A stretch of 64,000 bases of DNA from CAYTBN01 sp964436045 (GTDB taxonomy: Bacteria; Myxococcota_A; UBA796; UBA9615; CAYRNR01). A program made the position numbers and the translations under genes. Where the stretch lies: the NCBI GenBank assembly GCA_964436045.1, contig CAYTBN010000031.1:20108-84107 (forward strand). The letters are read 5' to 3'. Within the stretch, counting starts at the first letter, position 1, and each line of letters opens with the position of its first letter. This document shows, one piece after another, positions 43,263 to 56,947 of this stretch. Under the pieces are notes generated by a model that made no database searches, had not been told where the DNA came from, and worked only from the letters and a program-made list of their open reading frames with translations.

Positions 43263-44381
43263 ATGCTGAAGCACCTGATCCGCAAGGAGTTCCTGCAGAT
43301 CCGCCGCGACCGGCGGATGGCGCCGATCATCTTCGTGGCGCCCATGCTCCAGCTGCTGATCTTCGGCTACGCGGCGACGCTGGACGTGGTCGAGATCCCG
43401 ATGGTGATCTGCGACCAGGACCGCAGCTCCACCAGCCGCGAGCTGGTGCGGCGGATGGAGGGGGCGGACACGTTCTCGCCGCTGCTCTACGTGGAGCAAC
43501 CCGACCAGGTGGATCTGCTGTTGACCCGCGGGGACGCGGGCGTGGCGCTGGTGATCCCGACGGGACTCGGTGAGCGGGTGCTCTCCGGGGGCACGGCGGA
43601 CGTGCAGCTGCTCGTGGACGGGGCCGACAGCGTGACCGCCTCCCAGGGGCTGAGCGCGGCGGTGCTGATCAGCGGCCAGTACGCCCAGGACGTGCTGCGC
43701 GACCGGCTCGCGGCGGTGGGCATGCAGATGCCCGAACTGCCGCGGCTCGAACCCCGGGTCTGGTACAACCCCGAGCTCAAGTCCCGCAACTACATGGTCC
43801 CGGCCCTGCTGGGGCTGATCCTGATGCTGATGACCATGATGCTGACCTCGATGGCGCTGGTCCGCGAGAAGGAGGCGGGCACCATGGAGCAGCTGGCGGT
43901 GACCCCGGTCCGCCCGGTCCAGCTGATCCTGGGCAAGCTGCTGCCCTTCGTGATGATCGGATTCGTGCAGGTGACCGTCATCACATCGGTCGCGGTGCTG
44001 TGGTTCCGGGTGCCCTTCGAGGGCAGCCTGCTGGCGCTCTACCTGATGGTGCTGCCCTTCCTGCTCAACACCCTGGGCATCGGCCTGATGGTCTCGACCG
44101 TGTCATCCACCCAGCAGCAGGCGATGATGACCGCGATGTTCTTCTTCATGATGCCGATGATCTATTTCTCCGGCTTCGTGTTCCCCATCGAGTCGATGCC
44201 CGAATGGGTCCAGCCGGTCTGCTACGTGGTTCCCCTCAAGTACTTCCTCGAGATCATCCGCGGCATCTTCTTGCGGGGAGTGGGCATCGAGGTGTTGTGG
44301 AAGGACGTCCTCGCGCTCACGGTGCTGGGGATCGGCTGGCTGAGCTTCTCGGTGGCGCGCTTCCGCAAGACCGTGGACTGA
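43263..44381 (+). CDS. ABC-2 type permease 2
   Basis: ATG 43263 gives 372 residues; a longer reading from 43233 adds ten residues with no family match. Same layout as permease 1: RKEFLQIRRDRRMAPIIFVA, a first helix, ICDQDRSSTSRELVRRMEGA in the periplasmic domain, then EKEAGTMEQLAVTPVRPVQL and FSGFVFPIESMPEWVQPVCY. Last gene of the exporter operon; 31 bp after permease 1. Confidence 0.93.
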   Translation: MLKHLIRKEFLQIRRDRRMAPIIFVAPMLQLLIFGYAATLDVVEIPMVICDQDRSSTSRELVRRMEGADTFSPLLYVEQPDQVDLLLTRGDAGVALVIPTGLGERVLSGGTADVQLLVDGADSVTASQGLSAAVLISGQYAQDVLRDRLAAVGMQMPELPRLEPRVWYNPELKSRNYMVPALLGLILMLMTMMLTSMALVREKEAGTMEQLAVTPVRPVQLILGKLLPFVMIGFVQVTVITSVAVLWFRVPFEGSLLALYLMVLPFLLNTLGIGLMVSTVSSTQQQAMMTAMFFFMMPMIYFSGFVFPIESMPEWVQPVCYVVPLKYFLEIIRGIFLRGVGIEVLWKDVLALTVLGIGWLSFSVARFRKTVD

Positions 44382-44384
44382 TCG

Positions 44385-44838
44385 TCAGCGCACGACCACT
44401 CGAACCGGGTCCGCCGCCGATGCGTGGGTGGCGGTTCCGCAGCCGCTGGCTTCGACGTAGTAGAGCACGGCGGGGCGATGCTCGGCGGTGACGGGTAGCG
44501 ACCAGATGTAGGACGGGCCGTCTCCCCCCAGGGCGGCGGTCTGCCAGCGCCCGACAAGCGCCGACATGGGCTGTTGAAGGGGATACACCGACCGCAGCCG
44601 TCGCAGCTCGTTGGCCACCTCGTCGGCGCTGGCCGACGACCACCACGTCGGCGCCCCGCTCCAGAATCGTCGGGCAGGCATCGCGCAACTGCGCGACCTG
44701 CTCGCGGCAGAACAGTCACCCGTAGTGGCGGATGAAGACCACGACCCGCGGTGCTTCCGCCCACAACTCGCCCAGGCGCACCAGCCCATCCTGCGTGTCG
44801 CGGAGTTCGATGTTCGCCAGCTGGCGCGCGGTGTCCAT
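44385..44838 (-). pseudogene. Truncated peroxiredoxin-like gene with UGA in the UxxC position
   Basis: ATG 44838 opens NIELRDTQDGLVRLGELWAE then RVVVFIRHYG-TGA-LFCREQVAQLRDAC, and LERGADVVVVGQ. The family (AhpC/TSA-type Prx-like proteins) has Cys-x-x-Cys here (F.RH.GC.FC), so the UGA (44716-44718, codon 41) lies at the first redox Cys. After about codon 70 the frame is lost. A second frame continues (SADEVANELRRL ... SYIWSLPVTAEH ... VLYYVEASGCGTATH) to TGA 44385, which does not look peroxiredoxin-like. The gene thus seems shortened and joined to other sequence, or hit by an indel. About 455 bp between the permease and OmpA genes hold nothing else. Confidence 0.65.
44689..44710 (-). promoter_or_regulatory. 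SECIS-like hairpin after the UGA of the Prx-like gene
   Basis: Starting six bases after the UGA, the minus strand folds as CTG-C-CGCGA, loop GCAGG, then TCGCG-CAG: eight pairs with one bulged C. The GGU that follows the loop start lies at +18 to +20, close to the fdhF SECIS (GGU at +19 to +21). Both share the string GCAGGUC. Confidence 0.5.
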
Positions 44839-44847
44839 CGTTCGACT

Positions 44848-46470
44848 TCAGTCCATGACCAGCACGATGAACTGGACCCGGCGGTTGGCGGCGTGGGCCT
44901 CTTCGGTGGTGTCGGGATCGATCAACTGTTGTTCGCCGTAGCCTGCGGCCAGCAGGCGGTCGGGGGCGATGCCGCGGTCGAGGAGGTAGGTGCGGACGGC
45001 GTTCGCCCGGTCCTGGGAGAGTTCCAGGTTGTAGGCGTCGTCGCCGCGGTTGTCGGTGTGGCCCTGGATCTCCACCTTGCGGATGTTGGGGTAGGCGACC
45101 AGGATCTCGTCGACCGCGTTCAGCACCGGGTAGGAGGTGGGCTTGATGGTGGCCTTGGCCAGATCGAAGTAGACCTTCTCGAAGATCCGGATCTCGGCCA
45201 CGGCGTCCTCGACCACCAGCTCCACGAGCGCGGTGTCCGGGCAGCCGTCGTCGTCCTCGACCCCGTTGACGGTCTCCGGCTGGGTCGGGCAAGCGTCCTC
45301 GTCGTCGGGGAAGCCGTCGCCATCCCGATCGCCGCTGTCGTCCGGGCAGCCGTCCTTGTCCTCGACCCCGTTGAGGGTCTCGGGGCGATCCGGGCAGTCG
45401 TCCTCTCCGTCCAGGATCCCGTCGCCGTCGTTGTCCGGGTCCGGACAGCCGTCATCGTCCTCCCAGCCGTCGATGTCCTCGGGCTCGCCGGGGCACTCGT
45501 CATCCTTGTCGGCGATGCCGTCACCATCGGCATCCGCGGGCGGCATGACGGTATAGCCGATGCCGACCACGATCCGGCCCTCGGGTGACGGAACGCCCTG
45601 GCCGATGGAGGTGCCGCCAGCCACCCGGAACGCGACGCCGGGTACAGGATAGATGGTGGCGCCCGCCAGCCACTCGGTGGGGTCGTTGCGGGGGACGCCC
45701 CTGACGTCGCCGATCACCTCGCCGCTGATGGCGAGGACGTCGACGGGGGTGACGCTGACCGCCGCGCGCCACAGGAAGGCGTTGCCCGCGATCAGGTCCT
45801 CGACCTCCTCGGGCCGGGTGATGCGATAGCCCAGGTTGGCGCCCAGCCGCAGCACGCCGATGTGGCCCGAGAGCATCAGCATCGGCGAGAACGAGAGGAA
45901 GGAGCGGCCCACGTACAGCGCCTCGTTGCCGGACGGCACGCTCAGCGGCAGCACCAGACCGACCCCGAATCCCTTCTTCTCGGCATCGAGGAACCGGACC
46001 TTGGGAACGATGCGGATGTCACCCACGGCGGTGCCCACGAAGGGATCGCTCCAGCCGTCGAAACCCTCCCCGCTGATGGCCAGGTGGACGGGGATGTCCA
46101 CGGCCAGGTCGGCGGGGCCAAGGCCGATGGCGGCCTGCAGATCCATAGTGGCCAGGTCGCCGACCACCCGGCTGAAGCTGCCGTCGTCGTGGCGGTAGAG
46201 CACCGGGTCGCGGGCGTAGGTGATCCACATCGCGAACGCCGGCTTTCCCAGCTCCAGGGTGCGGGCGTAGTGGGTGGAGAACCAGCCGTGGTAGTCCGTG
46301 TGTGGCTGGAAATTCTGCGCGTCCATCGGCGGGGGAACCGCCGCCGCCGGTCTGGCCAGGGCCAGCGAGAGCAGCAGCAGCAGAGCGAGACTCCATGGGC
46401 GGGAGATCCCCGGCCTCGGAGCCGTGCCGGTTGTTGTTGAGATTCGATCGTTCCGCGTCAGCGTCCGCAT
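44848..46470 (-). CDS. OmpA-family outer-membrane protein with TSP3 repeats
   Basis: ATG 46470 gives 540 residues. A signal peptide (LALLLLLSLALARPAAA) and an N-terminal beta-barrel of about 280 residues (GVGLVLPLSVPSGNEALYVG, FRVAGGTSIGQGVPSPEGRI). Calcium-binding TSP3-like repeats follow (DADGDGIADKDDECPG, DNDGDGILDGEDDCPD). The C-terminal OmpA domain binds peptidoglycan: VYFDLAKATIKPTSYPVLNA, KVEIQGHTDNRGDD, NLELSQDRANAVRTYLLDRG. Structural/adhesion role at the outer membrane. Confidence 0.93.
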   Translation of the reverse strand: MRTLTRNDRISTTTGTAPRPGISRPWSLALLLLLSLALARPAAAVPPPMDAQNFQPHTDYHGWFSTHYARTLELGKPAFAMWITYARDPVLYRHDDGSFSRVVGDLATMDLQAAIGLGPADLAVDIPVHLAISGEGFDGWSDPFVGTAVGDIRIVPKVRFLDAEKKGFGVGLVLPLSVPSGNEALYVGRSFLSFSPMLMLSGHIGVLRLGANLGYRITRPEEVEDLIAGNAFLWRAAVSVTPVDVLAISGEVIGDVRGVPRNDPTEWLAGATIYPVPGVAFRVAGGTSIGQGVPSPEGRIVVGIGYTVMPPADADGDGIADKDDECPGEPEDIDGWEDDDGCPDPDNDGDGILDGEDDCPDRPETLNGVEDKDGCPDDSGDRDGDGFPDDEDACPTQPETVNGVEDDDGCPDTALVELVVEDAVAEIRIFEKVYFDLAKATIKPTSYPVLNAVDEILVAYPNIRKVEIQGHTDNRGDDAYNLELSQDRANAVRTYLLDRGIAPDRLLAAGYGEQQLIDPDTTEEAHAANRRVQFIVLVMD

Positions 46471-46508
46471 CGGCCCGACCTCCCCGTCAACCCTTGTTCG
46501 TCCGCAGC

Positions 46509-49500
46509 TCAGTGACTCCGGCGGCGCCGGAGCGCCAGCCCGGCGAGGACCAGCGCGGCCAGGGCACCGGGCAGCTCCGTGGCGGGCGCGGCGGCCTCGC
46601 ACTTGCAGCCCCCGGTCAGGAACCCGTCGCCGAAGTCATCGTCGTCCGCCTGGTCGTCGTCATCACCGGTTCCGGTGTCGTCGTCGTCATCACCGCCCGT
46701 GTCGTCGTCGTCGTCGCCCGTGTCGTCGTCGTCGTCACCGGTGTCGTCGTCTCCGGTGTCGTCGTCGCCCGTGTCGTCGTCGTCGTCGTCGTCGTCGCTC
46801 TGCTGGTCGTCGGACGGATCGTTGGGGTCGGTCTCGTCGACGTCGATGGCGCCGTTGTGGTTCAGGTCCTCGTCGCCGTCACCCAGGCCGCCACCGTCGG
46901 TGTCCGGATCGTTGGGGTCGGTGGTGGTGTCGCCGCCGTCGGCGTCCGGGACGAAGACCGCCATGTCGGTGTCGTCGCCCTGGGGCTCCTCGAGCCCGAG
47001 CTCGGTCCCGTCCAGGATCCCGTCGCCGTCGCTGTCCGGGTTCAGCGGATCGGTGCCCTCGTTGACCTCGTAGCCGTCGGTCAAGCCGTCGTCGTCGGTG
47101 TCGTCGTCCAGGGGATCGAGGCCGTTGTTGGTCTCGTAGGCGTCGCTCAGCCCGTCGCCGTCGGTGTCGGTGCAGTAGCCGTCGTCCTGGGGATCGTTGG
47201 GGTCGCACTCGTCGTCGGCCGGTTCGTAGACCCCGTCGTGGTCCGCGTCCTCGACCCCGTCGTTGGTGCCGCCGCCGTCGGTGTCGGGATCCAGCGGATC
47301 GGTGGTGGTCGCGCCGCCGTCGCCGTCGGGTACGAACACACCCTGGTCGGTGTCGTGGCACTGGGGCTTGGTCAACCCCAGCTCCGTGCCGTCCTGGATC
47401 CCGTCGCCGTCGGTGTCCGCGTTCCCCGGGTCGGTCTCGCCCGGGTCGACCACCCCGTCCCGGTCCACGTCCTCGGCGCTGTCTCGCAGGCCGTCGTCGT
47501 CGGTGTCCCCGTCCAGGGGATCGGTGGTGGTGACGCCGCTGTCGCCGTCGGGCACGAACACGCCGGGGTCGGTGTCGTTGCCCTGGGGCTGGGTCAGCCC
47601 CATCTCAGTGCCGTCCTGGAGGCCGTCGTTGTCGCTGTCGGCGCTCGCGGGATCGAGGCCGTTGGTCACCTCGTAGCCGTCCGTCAACCCATCGTCATCG
47701 GTGTCGTCATCGTAGGGGTCGAGGCCGTTGGCGTCCTCGTAGGCGTCGCTCAGCCCGTCGCCGTCGCTGTCCACGCAGTTGCCGTCGTCCGCGGGGTTGG
47801 TGGGGTCACACTCGTCCTGGGCCGGCTCGTAGGCGCCGTCGTGGTCCCCGTCCTCGACCCCGTCGGGGGTGCCGCCGCCGTCCGTGTCCGGATCGGTGGG
47901 ATCGGTGACCGTGGCGCCGCCGTCGGCGTCCGGCACGAAGATCGCAGGATCGGTGTCGCCGCCTTCGGGGGCGACCAGGCCGCTCTCGGTGCCGTCCTGG
48001 ATCCCGTCGCCGTCGCTGTCCACGTTGTTGGGATCGGTCTCGCCCGGGTCGACGATTCCGTCTCCGTCGGCGTCCTCGGTGCCATCGAGCAGCCCGTCGT
48101 CGTCGCTGTCGTCGTCCAGTGGGTCGCTGCCGTTGAAGACCTCGACCCCGTCATCGACGCCGTCGTCGTCGCTGTCGGGATCCGTCGGGTCGGTGCCGAT
48201 CTGGACCTCCACCTCGTTGCTCAGCCCGTCGCCGTCACAATCGCCGCCCAGGTCGTCGCAGGGATCCAGCGGATCGGTGCCGTGCACGTTGACCTCGACG
48301 CCGTCCTCGACGCCGCCGCCGTCGGTGTCCGCATCGTTGGGATCGGTCTCGCCAGGATCCAAGCCGCCGTCGTGGTCCGCGTCCTCGACGCCGTCGCCGA
48401 GCCCGTCGTCGTCCGTGTCTCCGTCCAGCGGGTCCGTCGGATTGGCGCCGTGGACCTCGGTGCCGTCCATCAGCCCGTCGTTGTCCGAGTCCGGGTCGGT
48501 GGGGTTGGTGCCGTGGATCGCCTCCTCGTCGTTGGTCAGCCCGTCGTTGTCGCAGTCGAAGCCCGGATCGTCGCAGGGGTAGAACGGATCGGTGCCGTAG
48601 AGGTTGACCTCGTCGCCGTCGAGGACGCCGCCGCCGTCGGTGTCCGGGTTCAGCGGATCGGTGCCCACGAAGAGCACCTCCTCGCCGTCACCGAGCCCGT
48701 CGGCGTCCGTGTCCGGGTCGTAGGGGTCGGTGCCGTAGGTGCACCACTCCTCGGCGTCCATCAGCAGGTCGTTGTCCGTGTCCTGGAGCGGATCCAGCAC
48801 CTCGATCCACAGGGAGCCGCTGACGTCCTGGTCGATCCAGGTGTACGTGTCCATCAGCGTGTTGTTGCCCTTGCTCAACCCGTCGATGTTGAAGTTGCCC
48901 CAGGAGCGGGCGTTGACGTTGGGCACCGCCGGCGACTGGTAGGACCCCGAGGCGATGCCCGTCGCCCCCGAGGTCTCCAGGCCGATCTGTCCATTGGGCA
49001 TCGTCACCGCGCCGGATTGCACCTGGCTGTCGTTCCAGTACACGTCCAGGCCGGCCTTGTTCAGGGCCGCGTCGACCGAGAACAGCCGGAAGCCCTCGTA
49101 GGTGGTCTCGATGTCGACGCCCACGTAATGGAACTCGCCGACCGTCAGGTAGACCTTGCACTCGTAGATGCCCGCGCCGACCGGGTTGCCCAGGTTGTCG
49201 GTGCCGTTCCAGGTCACCGAGTTGCTGGCCGCGTAGGCCGTGCCGATCAGGGTCAGGTCATCGTCCGAGGTGCGGTCGAAGACCCCGTCGCCGTTCAGGT
49301 CGCAGACCAGGTGGTAGGTCCCGGACACGTCGCTGTCGAAGTAGACGACGATGTCCACCAGCCCGGGCGACACGTAGCCGCAGCCCAGGGCGCCGCCCCA
49401 CAGCCCCTCGCCGGACACGGTCGGCGTCATGGTCTGGTAGTTGGCGATCTCCGGGGGGTTCAGATAGACGGGGTAGTCCAGGTAGACCGTGCCGTTGGGC

Positions 49501-50036
49501 ACGCTGCGGCCGTTCTCGCCCTCGACGCCGACCCGGTTGGCCAGGATCTGGTAGAGGTAGCCGGCGAAGCCGTCGGGCTTCAGCTCCACGACCCCGTCGA
49601 AGCCCGCGCCTCCCCCCTCGACCAGCGCAAAGAAGCTCCCGTTGAGCGAGTACTCCTCGTAGTAATGGGTGGCGTCGAAGTACCACAGGTAGCTGTAGAT
49701 CCGGCCGAAGCCGGGGGCCGCTCCCCCGACGGTGATGTCCCACACCTCCTGGTCCGAATCCGCGATCGCCATGTGGGTGTCGCTGTCGACGGGGTAGTAG
49801 GTCCCCCCCGACGCGAGCGAGGCCACCAGGTTGTTGCCCGGATCATAGATATCGAGGGTGCCGGTGCCGGTCCAGGTGATGGACTCGTTGGGCGCGTCGA
49901 GGACATCGATCCAGATCTCGGTGTCGTAGAGCAGGTGCTGACTGTCGCCGGTGTCCGCCGACCCCTCCGCGGACGCGAGCCCGGGCGCCGTCAGCGCGAC
50001 GCCGAGACACAACCATGCCAGGCGTGGAGCGTGCAT
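46509..50036 (-). CDS. Large TSP3-repeat secreted protein with CxC C-terminal anchor
   Basis: ATG 50036, after GAGGAG, gives 1175 residues. A signal peptide (LCLGVALTAPGLASA) and a beta-rich N-terminal region with a FlgD-like Ig piece (LGNPVGAGIYECKVYLTVG). More than twenty TSP3/calcium-type repeats follow (DPxDPDTDGGGxxDGxEV), many in near-identical DNA. Then a D4-TGDDD stalk and a C-terminal tail (GGCKCE, helix ALAALVLAGLALRRRR). Likely held at the surface through the tail; probably adhesive or Ca-binding. Some repeats may be unequal-crossover prone. Confidence 0.88.
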   Translation of the reverse strand: MHAPRLAWLCLGVALTAPGLASAEGSADTGDSQHLLYDTEIWIDVLDAPNESITWTGTGTLDIYDPGNNLVASLASGGTYYPVDSDTHMAIADSDQEVWDITVGGAAPGFGRIYSYLWYFDATHYYEEYSLNGSFFALVEGGGAGFDGVVELKPDGFAGYLYQILANRVGVEGENGRSVPNGTVYLDYPVYLNPPEIANYQTMTPTVSGEGLWGGALGCGYVSPGLVDIVVYFDSDVSGTYHLVCDLNGDGVFDRTSDDDLTLIGTAYAASNSVTWNGTDNLGNPVGAGIYECKVYLTVGEFHYVGVDIETTYEGFRLFSVDAALNKAGLDVYWNDSQVQSGAVTMPNGQIGLETSGATGIASGSYQSPAVPNVNARSWGNFNIDGLSKGNNTLMDTYTWIDQDVSGSLWIEVLDPLQDTDNDLLMDAEEWCTYGTDPYDPDTDADGLGDGEEVLFVGTDPLNPDTDGGGVLDGDEVNLYGTDPFYPCDDPGFDCDNDGLTNDEEAIHGTNPTDPDSDNDGLMDGTEVHGANPTDPLDGDTDDDGLGDGVEDADHDGGLDPGETDPNDADTDGGGVEDGVEVNVHGTDPLDPCDDLGGDCDGDGLSNEVEVQIGTDPTDPDSDDDGVDDGVEVFNGSDPLDDDSDDDGLLDGTEDADGDGIVDPGETDPNNVDSDGDGIQDGTESGLVAPEGGDTDPAIFVPDADGGATVTDPTDPDTDGGGTPDGVEDGDHDGAYEPAQDECDPTNPADDGNCVDSDGDGLSDAYEDANGLDPYDDDTDDDGLTDGYEVTNGLDPASADSDNDGLQDGTEMGLTQPQGNDTDPGVFVPDGDSGVTTTDPLDGDTDDDGLRDSAEDVDRDGVVDPGETDPGNADTDGDGIQDGTELGLTKPQCHDTDQGVFVPDGDGGATTTDPLDPDTDGGGTNDGVEDADHDGVYEPADDECDPNDPQDDGYCTDTDGDGLSDAYETNNGLDPLDDDTDDDGLTDGYEVNEGTDPLNPDSDGDGILDGTELGLEEPQGDDTDMAVFVPDADGGDTTTDPNDPDTDGGGLGDGDEDLNHNGAIDVDETDPNDPSDDQQSDDDDDDDDTGDDDTGDDDTGDDDDDTGDDDDDTGGDDDDDTGTGDDDDQADDDDFGDGFLTGGCKCEAAAPATELPGALAALVLAGLALRRRRSH

Positions 50037-50085
50037 GGGACTCTCCTCATGATCCTTTGAGAGTACCAGCCACGGATAGCTTGTC

Positions 50086-50107
50086 TCCATCCCGAATGCG
50101 GGATGGG
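50086..50107. repeat. Short REP-like hairpin
   Basis: TCCATCCCG and CGGGATGGG form an eight-pair stem with a short AATG loop, followed by AACTAG. The same stem (CCATCCCG.A.TGCGGGATGG) occurs at 57047-57075, and GGGATGGGAACTA also ends the larger repeat there. Between two divergent genes. Confidence 0.65.
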
Positions 50108-50232
50108 AACTAGCTCGGCCAAACATCGCGCGTGTAGCGCGGGCGATGCCGGGACGGGAACGGCCCGGATGCGGGATGACGGTGGGGTGGTAGGATGTGG
50201 CCAGCGAGGAGGCCAGGGTGACGGGACCGACG

Positions 50233-51030
50233 ATGACGGGCGATACCTGGTTGGGCCGCGGCGCGCTGGCGCTGCTGGCCATGGTCCTGATCGGCGGCGG
50301 CTGCTTGTTGCCCCAAGATCAGACCGGTGACGACGACACCCGGCCTGGGGGCGGCGGTGACGACGACACCGGGGACGACGACACGGGTGACGATGACGAC
50401 ATGACGCCTCCAGATGACGACGACACGGGTGACGACGACACGGGCGACGACGACACGGGTGACGACGACGATTTCACCTCCGGCGGCGATGAGGATCACG
50501 ACGGCTACACCACCGAGGAGGGGGACTGCGACGATCACAACCCGGCGATCTACCCGGGAGCCGACGACATCTGCGATGCCTTCGACAACGATTGTGACGG
50601 CCGCCTGAACGAGGACTCCCTGGGCTACGACATGTTCGAGCCCAACGATCAGAACGGGCACGATCTCGGCGACCTGTCCGGAGCCTCGGACACCATCGAC
50701 TCCTTCATCCACGAGCCGGACGACGAGGACCACTTCCTGTTCTACCTGGTCGACGGCTGGATCGACTGGTTCGATCTCGTCCTCGACCTGAGCGCGGTGC
50801 CCCAGGGGGTCGATCTGGCCCTCGAGCTGTACCTGGTCGACGACGCGGATCACAACTACGTCGGCCTGGTGGGATCCGCCGACGACGGCGGGCCCGGTGA
50901 CGCCGAATACCTGGACTACGACGGCTCCTACTGGGGTGACGACAGCGGCACCTACGAGGTCGTGGTCTACAGCGAGTCCGGTTTCGACTGCGACGACGCC
51001 TACATCCTGACCATCAGCGGCGGCGGTTAG
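50233..51030 (+). CDS. Lipoprotein with Asp-rich stalk, one MopE unit and DPPC-like domain
   Basis: ATG 50233 gives 265 residues. Lipobox VLIGGGC, a DDDTGDDDD stalk (to about residue 85), one MopE unit (GYTTEEGDCDDHNPAIYPGA, FDNDCDG) and a pre-peptidase C-terminal-like beta domain (YDMFEPNDQNGHDLGDLSG, DSFIHEPDDEDHFLFYLVDG, TYEVVVYSESG). Leu at +2 predicts outer-membrane sorting. Surface-anchored carbohydrate- or calcium-binding-like protein; no catalytic motif. Confidence 0.82.
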   Translation: MTGDTWLGRGALALLAMVLIGGGCLLPQDQTGDDDTRPGGGGDDDTGDDDTGDDDDMTPPDDDDTGDDDTGDDDTGDDDDFTSGGDEDHDGYTTEEGDCDDHNPAIYPGADDICDAFDNDCDGRLNEDSLGYDMFEPNDQNGHDLGDLSGASDTIDSFIHEPDDEDHFLFYLVDGWIDWFDLVLDLSAVPQGVDLALELYLVDDADHNYVGLVGSADDGGPGDAEYLDYDGSYWGDDSGTYEVVVYSESGFDCDDAYILTISGGG

Positions 51031-51262
51031 GAGCGCGGCGCCTCCCCGTCTGCCGGGCAGTCACTGACCAAAGTCCACACAACGGTGGCGTTGATCGCCA
51101 CGGTGCTCGCCTGGGACCTGTCCGTCGAACTCGGGGTTGCCGGCGGTGTGCCCTACGTGGCCGCGGTGCACGGGATCGTCCGCCCCCACCGGGGCGGCGT
51201 GCGGATCCACACCAGCCAGGGTGAAGGCACACGGATCGCCGTGCTGCTGCCCGCGGGGACGG

Positions 51263-54637
<3,375 letters not shown>

Positions 54638-54716
54638 TGTCGCACAGGTGACGCCCTTGGCCACGCGCACCGCTGCGACGGAGATCACGCTCGCGGGAAA
54701 TCCACCGACCGGGAGA

Positions 54717-56947
54717 TCATCCGGCGTGGCGACGCCGGACCCGGCCCGCCCCGGCCGCCGCCGTGATCGCCAGCAGCCACGGGAACGACGCAGCTCCCGT
54801 CCCGCGCCCCCCGTCACCCCGACACTGACAACCGGCGCCGATCATCGTCTCGCCGTGGCCGCCGCGGCCGCCGCCGCCGTCGTCGTCCTGGTCGTCGTCG
54901 TCGTCGTCGCCGCTGGCGTCGTCGTCGTCCCCGGCTCCGCTGTCGCTCACCGGAACACCGTCGGACCAGGGCACGAAGTCATGGGCGCTGACGGTCAGAT
55001 CGAGGATCTGTCCGGCCGGGGGCGGTGTGTCGAGGGGGAGTTCGGCGTGGCCGCTGCCGTCGGTGTACGCCGCCGTGTGCAAGGTGCCGTCCAGGTGGAG
55101 ACAGACCAGGGCATCGGCGATGGCGGCGCCGCCAGGGTCGCGGACGTCGACCGCGTAGCCGTGGTCGGCGGGCGCCACCGTCCCGGCGTGTTGCACGTCG
55201 AGCTGTCCCGGGGCGTCGGTCCAGACATCCAGCGCCGGATCGCCCAACAGGTTGAACTGCTCGTAGTAGGACCGGGTCGATCCACCGCCACCGAAGGCCT
55301 GGTTCATGCCCCAGAGGCCCTCGTTCAACGAGCCGCGGTACCAGTGGTAACCGCCGCCGAACCAGGCGTCGTATGCCGCCCGCTGGAGGATGTCGTCCTC
55401 GCTCCAGTACGAGGTCTGCGACGAGTCCCAGAACGCCACCGCGCCATTGCTGGCCTTCAGCCAGGCCTCGCCGAAGCTGGCGGAGGCGAAGTCCCCGGTG
55501 TAGCAGGCATAGGACTGGACCACGGGCAGCTTGCCGACGTTGACCAGTCCACCCAGGTCCGACGCGTCCAACGGGGGACCGTCGCTCCAGCCCTGGGTGT
55601 AGCCGTGGCCCGAGTACGTCAGCTGGGAGAGGCCGGCGTTGATGTCGTCGAGCACCTGCCAGGTGGTCGCCCCCTGGTTGTAGTACCGCTTGGTGCAGTC
55701 GAAGCCTTCGGGGTCGAGCCAGTGGCTGACACAGTAGTCGTGGGTGCTCTCGGAGATGTTGTGGTTGTCCACCGACGCCATGAAGGTGGCGCTGCGGATC
55801 CATTCGTCGCCACCGCCCATGGTGAATCGCGCGTAATCTAGGGCTTGGTGGCCATCCGGGTGGCGTCGGTGGCCGAGGCCGCCGGGAAGCGGCCCAGGTA
55901 GAGGTCGGGGAGCCAGTCGCCGCCCCCGTCCATGGTGGAGTAGGTCAGGTCGGTGGCCGAGTAGCAGTGCTGGCCCGTGGTCGCCGGGATCTGGCCCGTG
56001 TCTCCGACCAGCAGTACGAACGAAGGCGGGACGTCCCAGCCGTGGTAGGCATCCTCGATGTAGGCGCGGATCGAGGCGGCGCTGGAGCCGCCGGGGATCT
56101 GGGACAGGGCCACCAGTGTGACGTCGAAGCCTTGCCGATGGCGGTATCCGGCCAGGTCGCGCACCGAGTCCACCAGCGAGTCGTGGGCGATGATCAGGTA
56201 GCCCATCGGCAGCTCGACGCGGGCCCGCGGCGCCAGCGGACCGCCGGCGATCAGGTGGCGGGCCGCGAAAGCCTCGTTGTCGGCTGTGGCGTAGCGGTCG
56301 AGCATCTCGGTGGTGGCCAGCCAGTCGGCGTCGATGAAATCGACGCGCAGTTCGATGCGCCGCAGCAGCTCGACCTCGCCGGTCAGCGGTCGGTGGCGCA
56401 CCGGGAAGACCTCCAGGGGCACCAGACGGACCGCGCGTAGCTGACCGATCTCGCCCAATCCGACCCACCCCTGGGGGCCGAGGGACTCGACGGCGTAAGC
56501 GTCCGCGTCCTGGACGAAGGCAGCGGCCTCGATGGCGCCGGGAAGCTTGGCCACGGCCGGCTGCGCTGGCCAGATCTGGTCGGCGAGCCCAAGCTCGGGG
56601 AGGCTGGTCGAGTCGACCTCGGTGGCTAGGATCGTCAGCGCGGGTGACGCCCCCTGGGGGAGGCGGACCGCTTCGCGCAGCACGGGTAGCAGGGGCGCAC
56701 CGATCTCGGTGGTGACGCCGCCGCCCGGCAAGGAGAAGTGGGCGAACTCGCCGTCCTCGTTGTCGCTGAATTCCACGCCGGGGAACCGGATCTCGACGGT
56801 GACGCCGCTGGCGTCAGCCTCCACCAAGGTGACCGTCGGGGTGTCACCATCGACCCAGGGGTCCAGCTGCAGCCAGTCGGCGCGGGCCGGGCCGGCGTTG
56901 CCGATCAGCGCCGTGAGCAGGGCGACGCGGAACAGAACGATCCTCAT
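54717..56947 (-). pseudogene. Gingipain-type C25 peptidase, frameshifted, CxC anchor
   Basis: ATG 56947 (after GGAGG) opens a propeptide and the C25 N-terminal region: MGYLIIAHDSLVDSVRDLAG, YRHRQGFDVTLVALSQIPGG, FVLLVGDTGQIPATTG, YLGRFPAASATDATRMATK. Then TAG at 55838. In the next frame ALDYARFTMGG continues with the catalytic His and Cys (LTYSGHGYTQGW, VVQSYACYTGDFAS), then LLGDPALDVWTD, an Ig-like domain, a D4 stalk and a GCQC-helix-RRRH tail. A single missing base (AAGGCCCTA to AAGCCCTA) explains the break. Secreted cysteine peptidase; real decay or assembly error. Confidence 0.8.

Noticed and set aside
46650..46800. Regular GTCGTC/GACGAC arrays as a possible CRISPR
   Set aside because: They are in-frame Asp/Thr/Gly codons of protein stalks with no unique spacers.
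46302..50060. 1252-codon plus-strand frame opposite the TSP3 gene
   Set aside because: Same cause: reverse complement of DG-rich repeats, no start signal, no domain.
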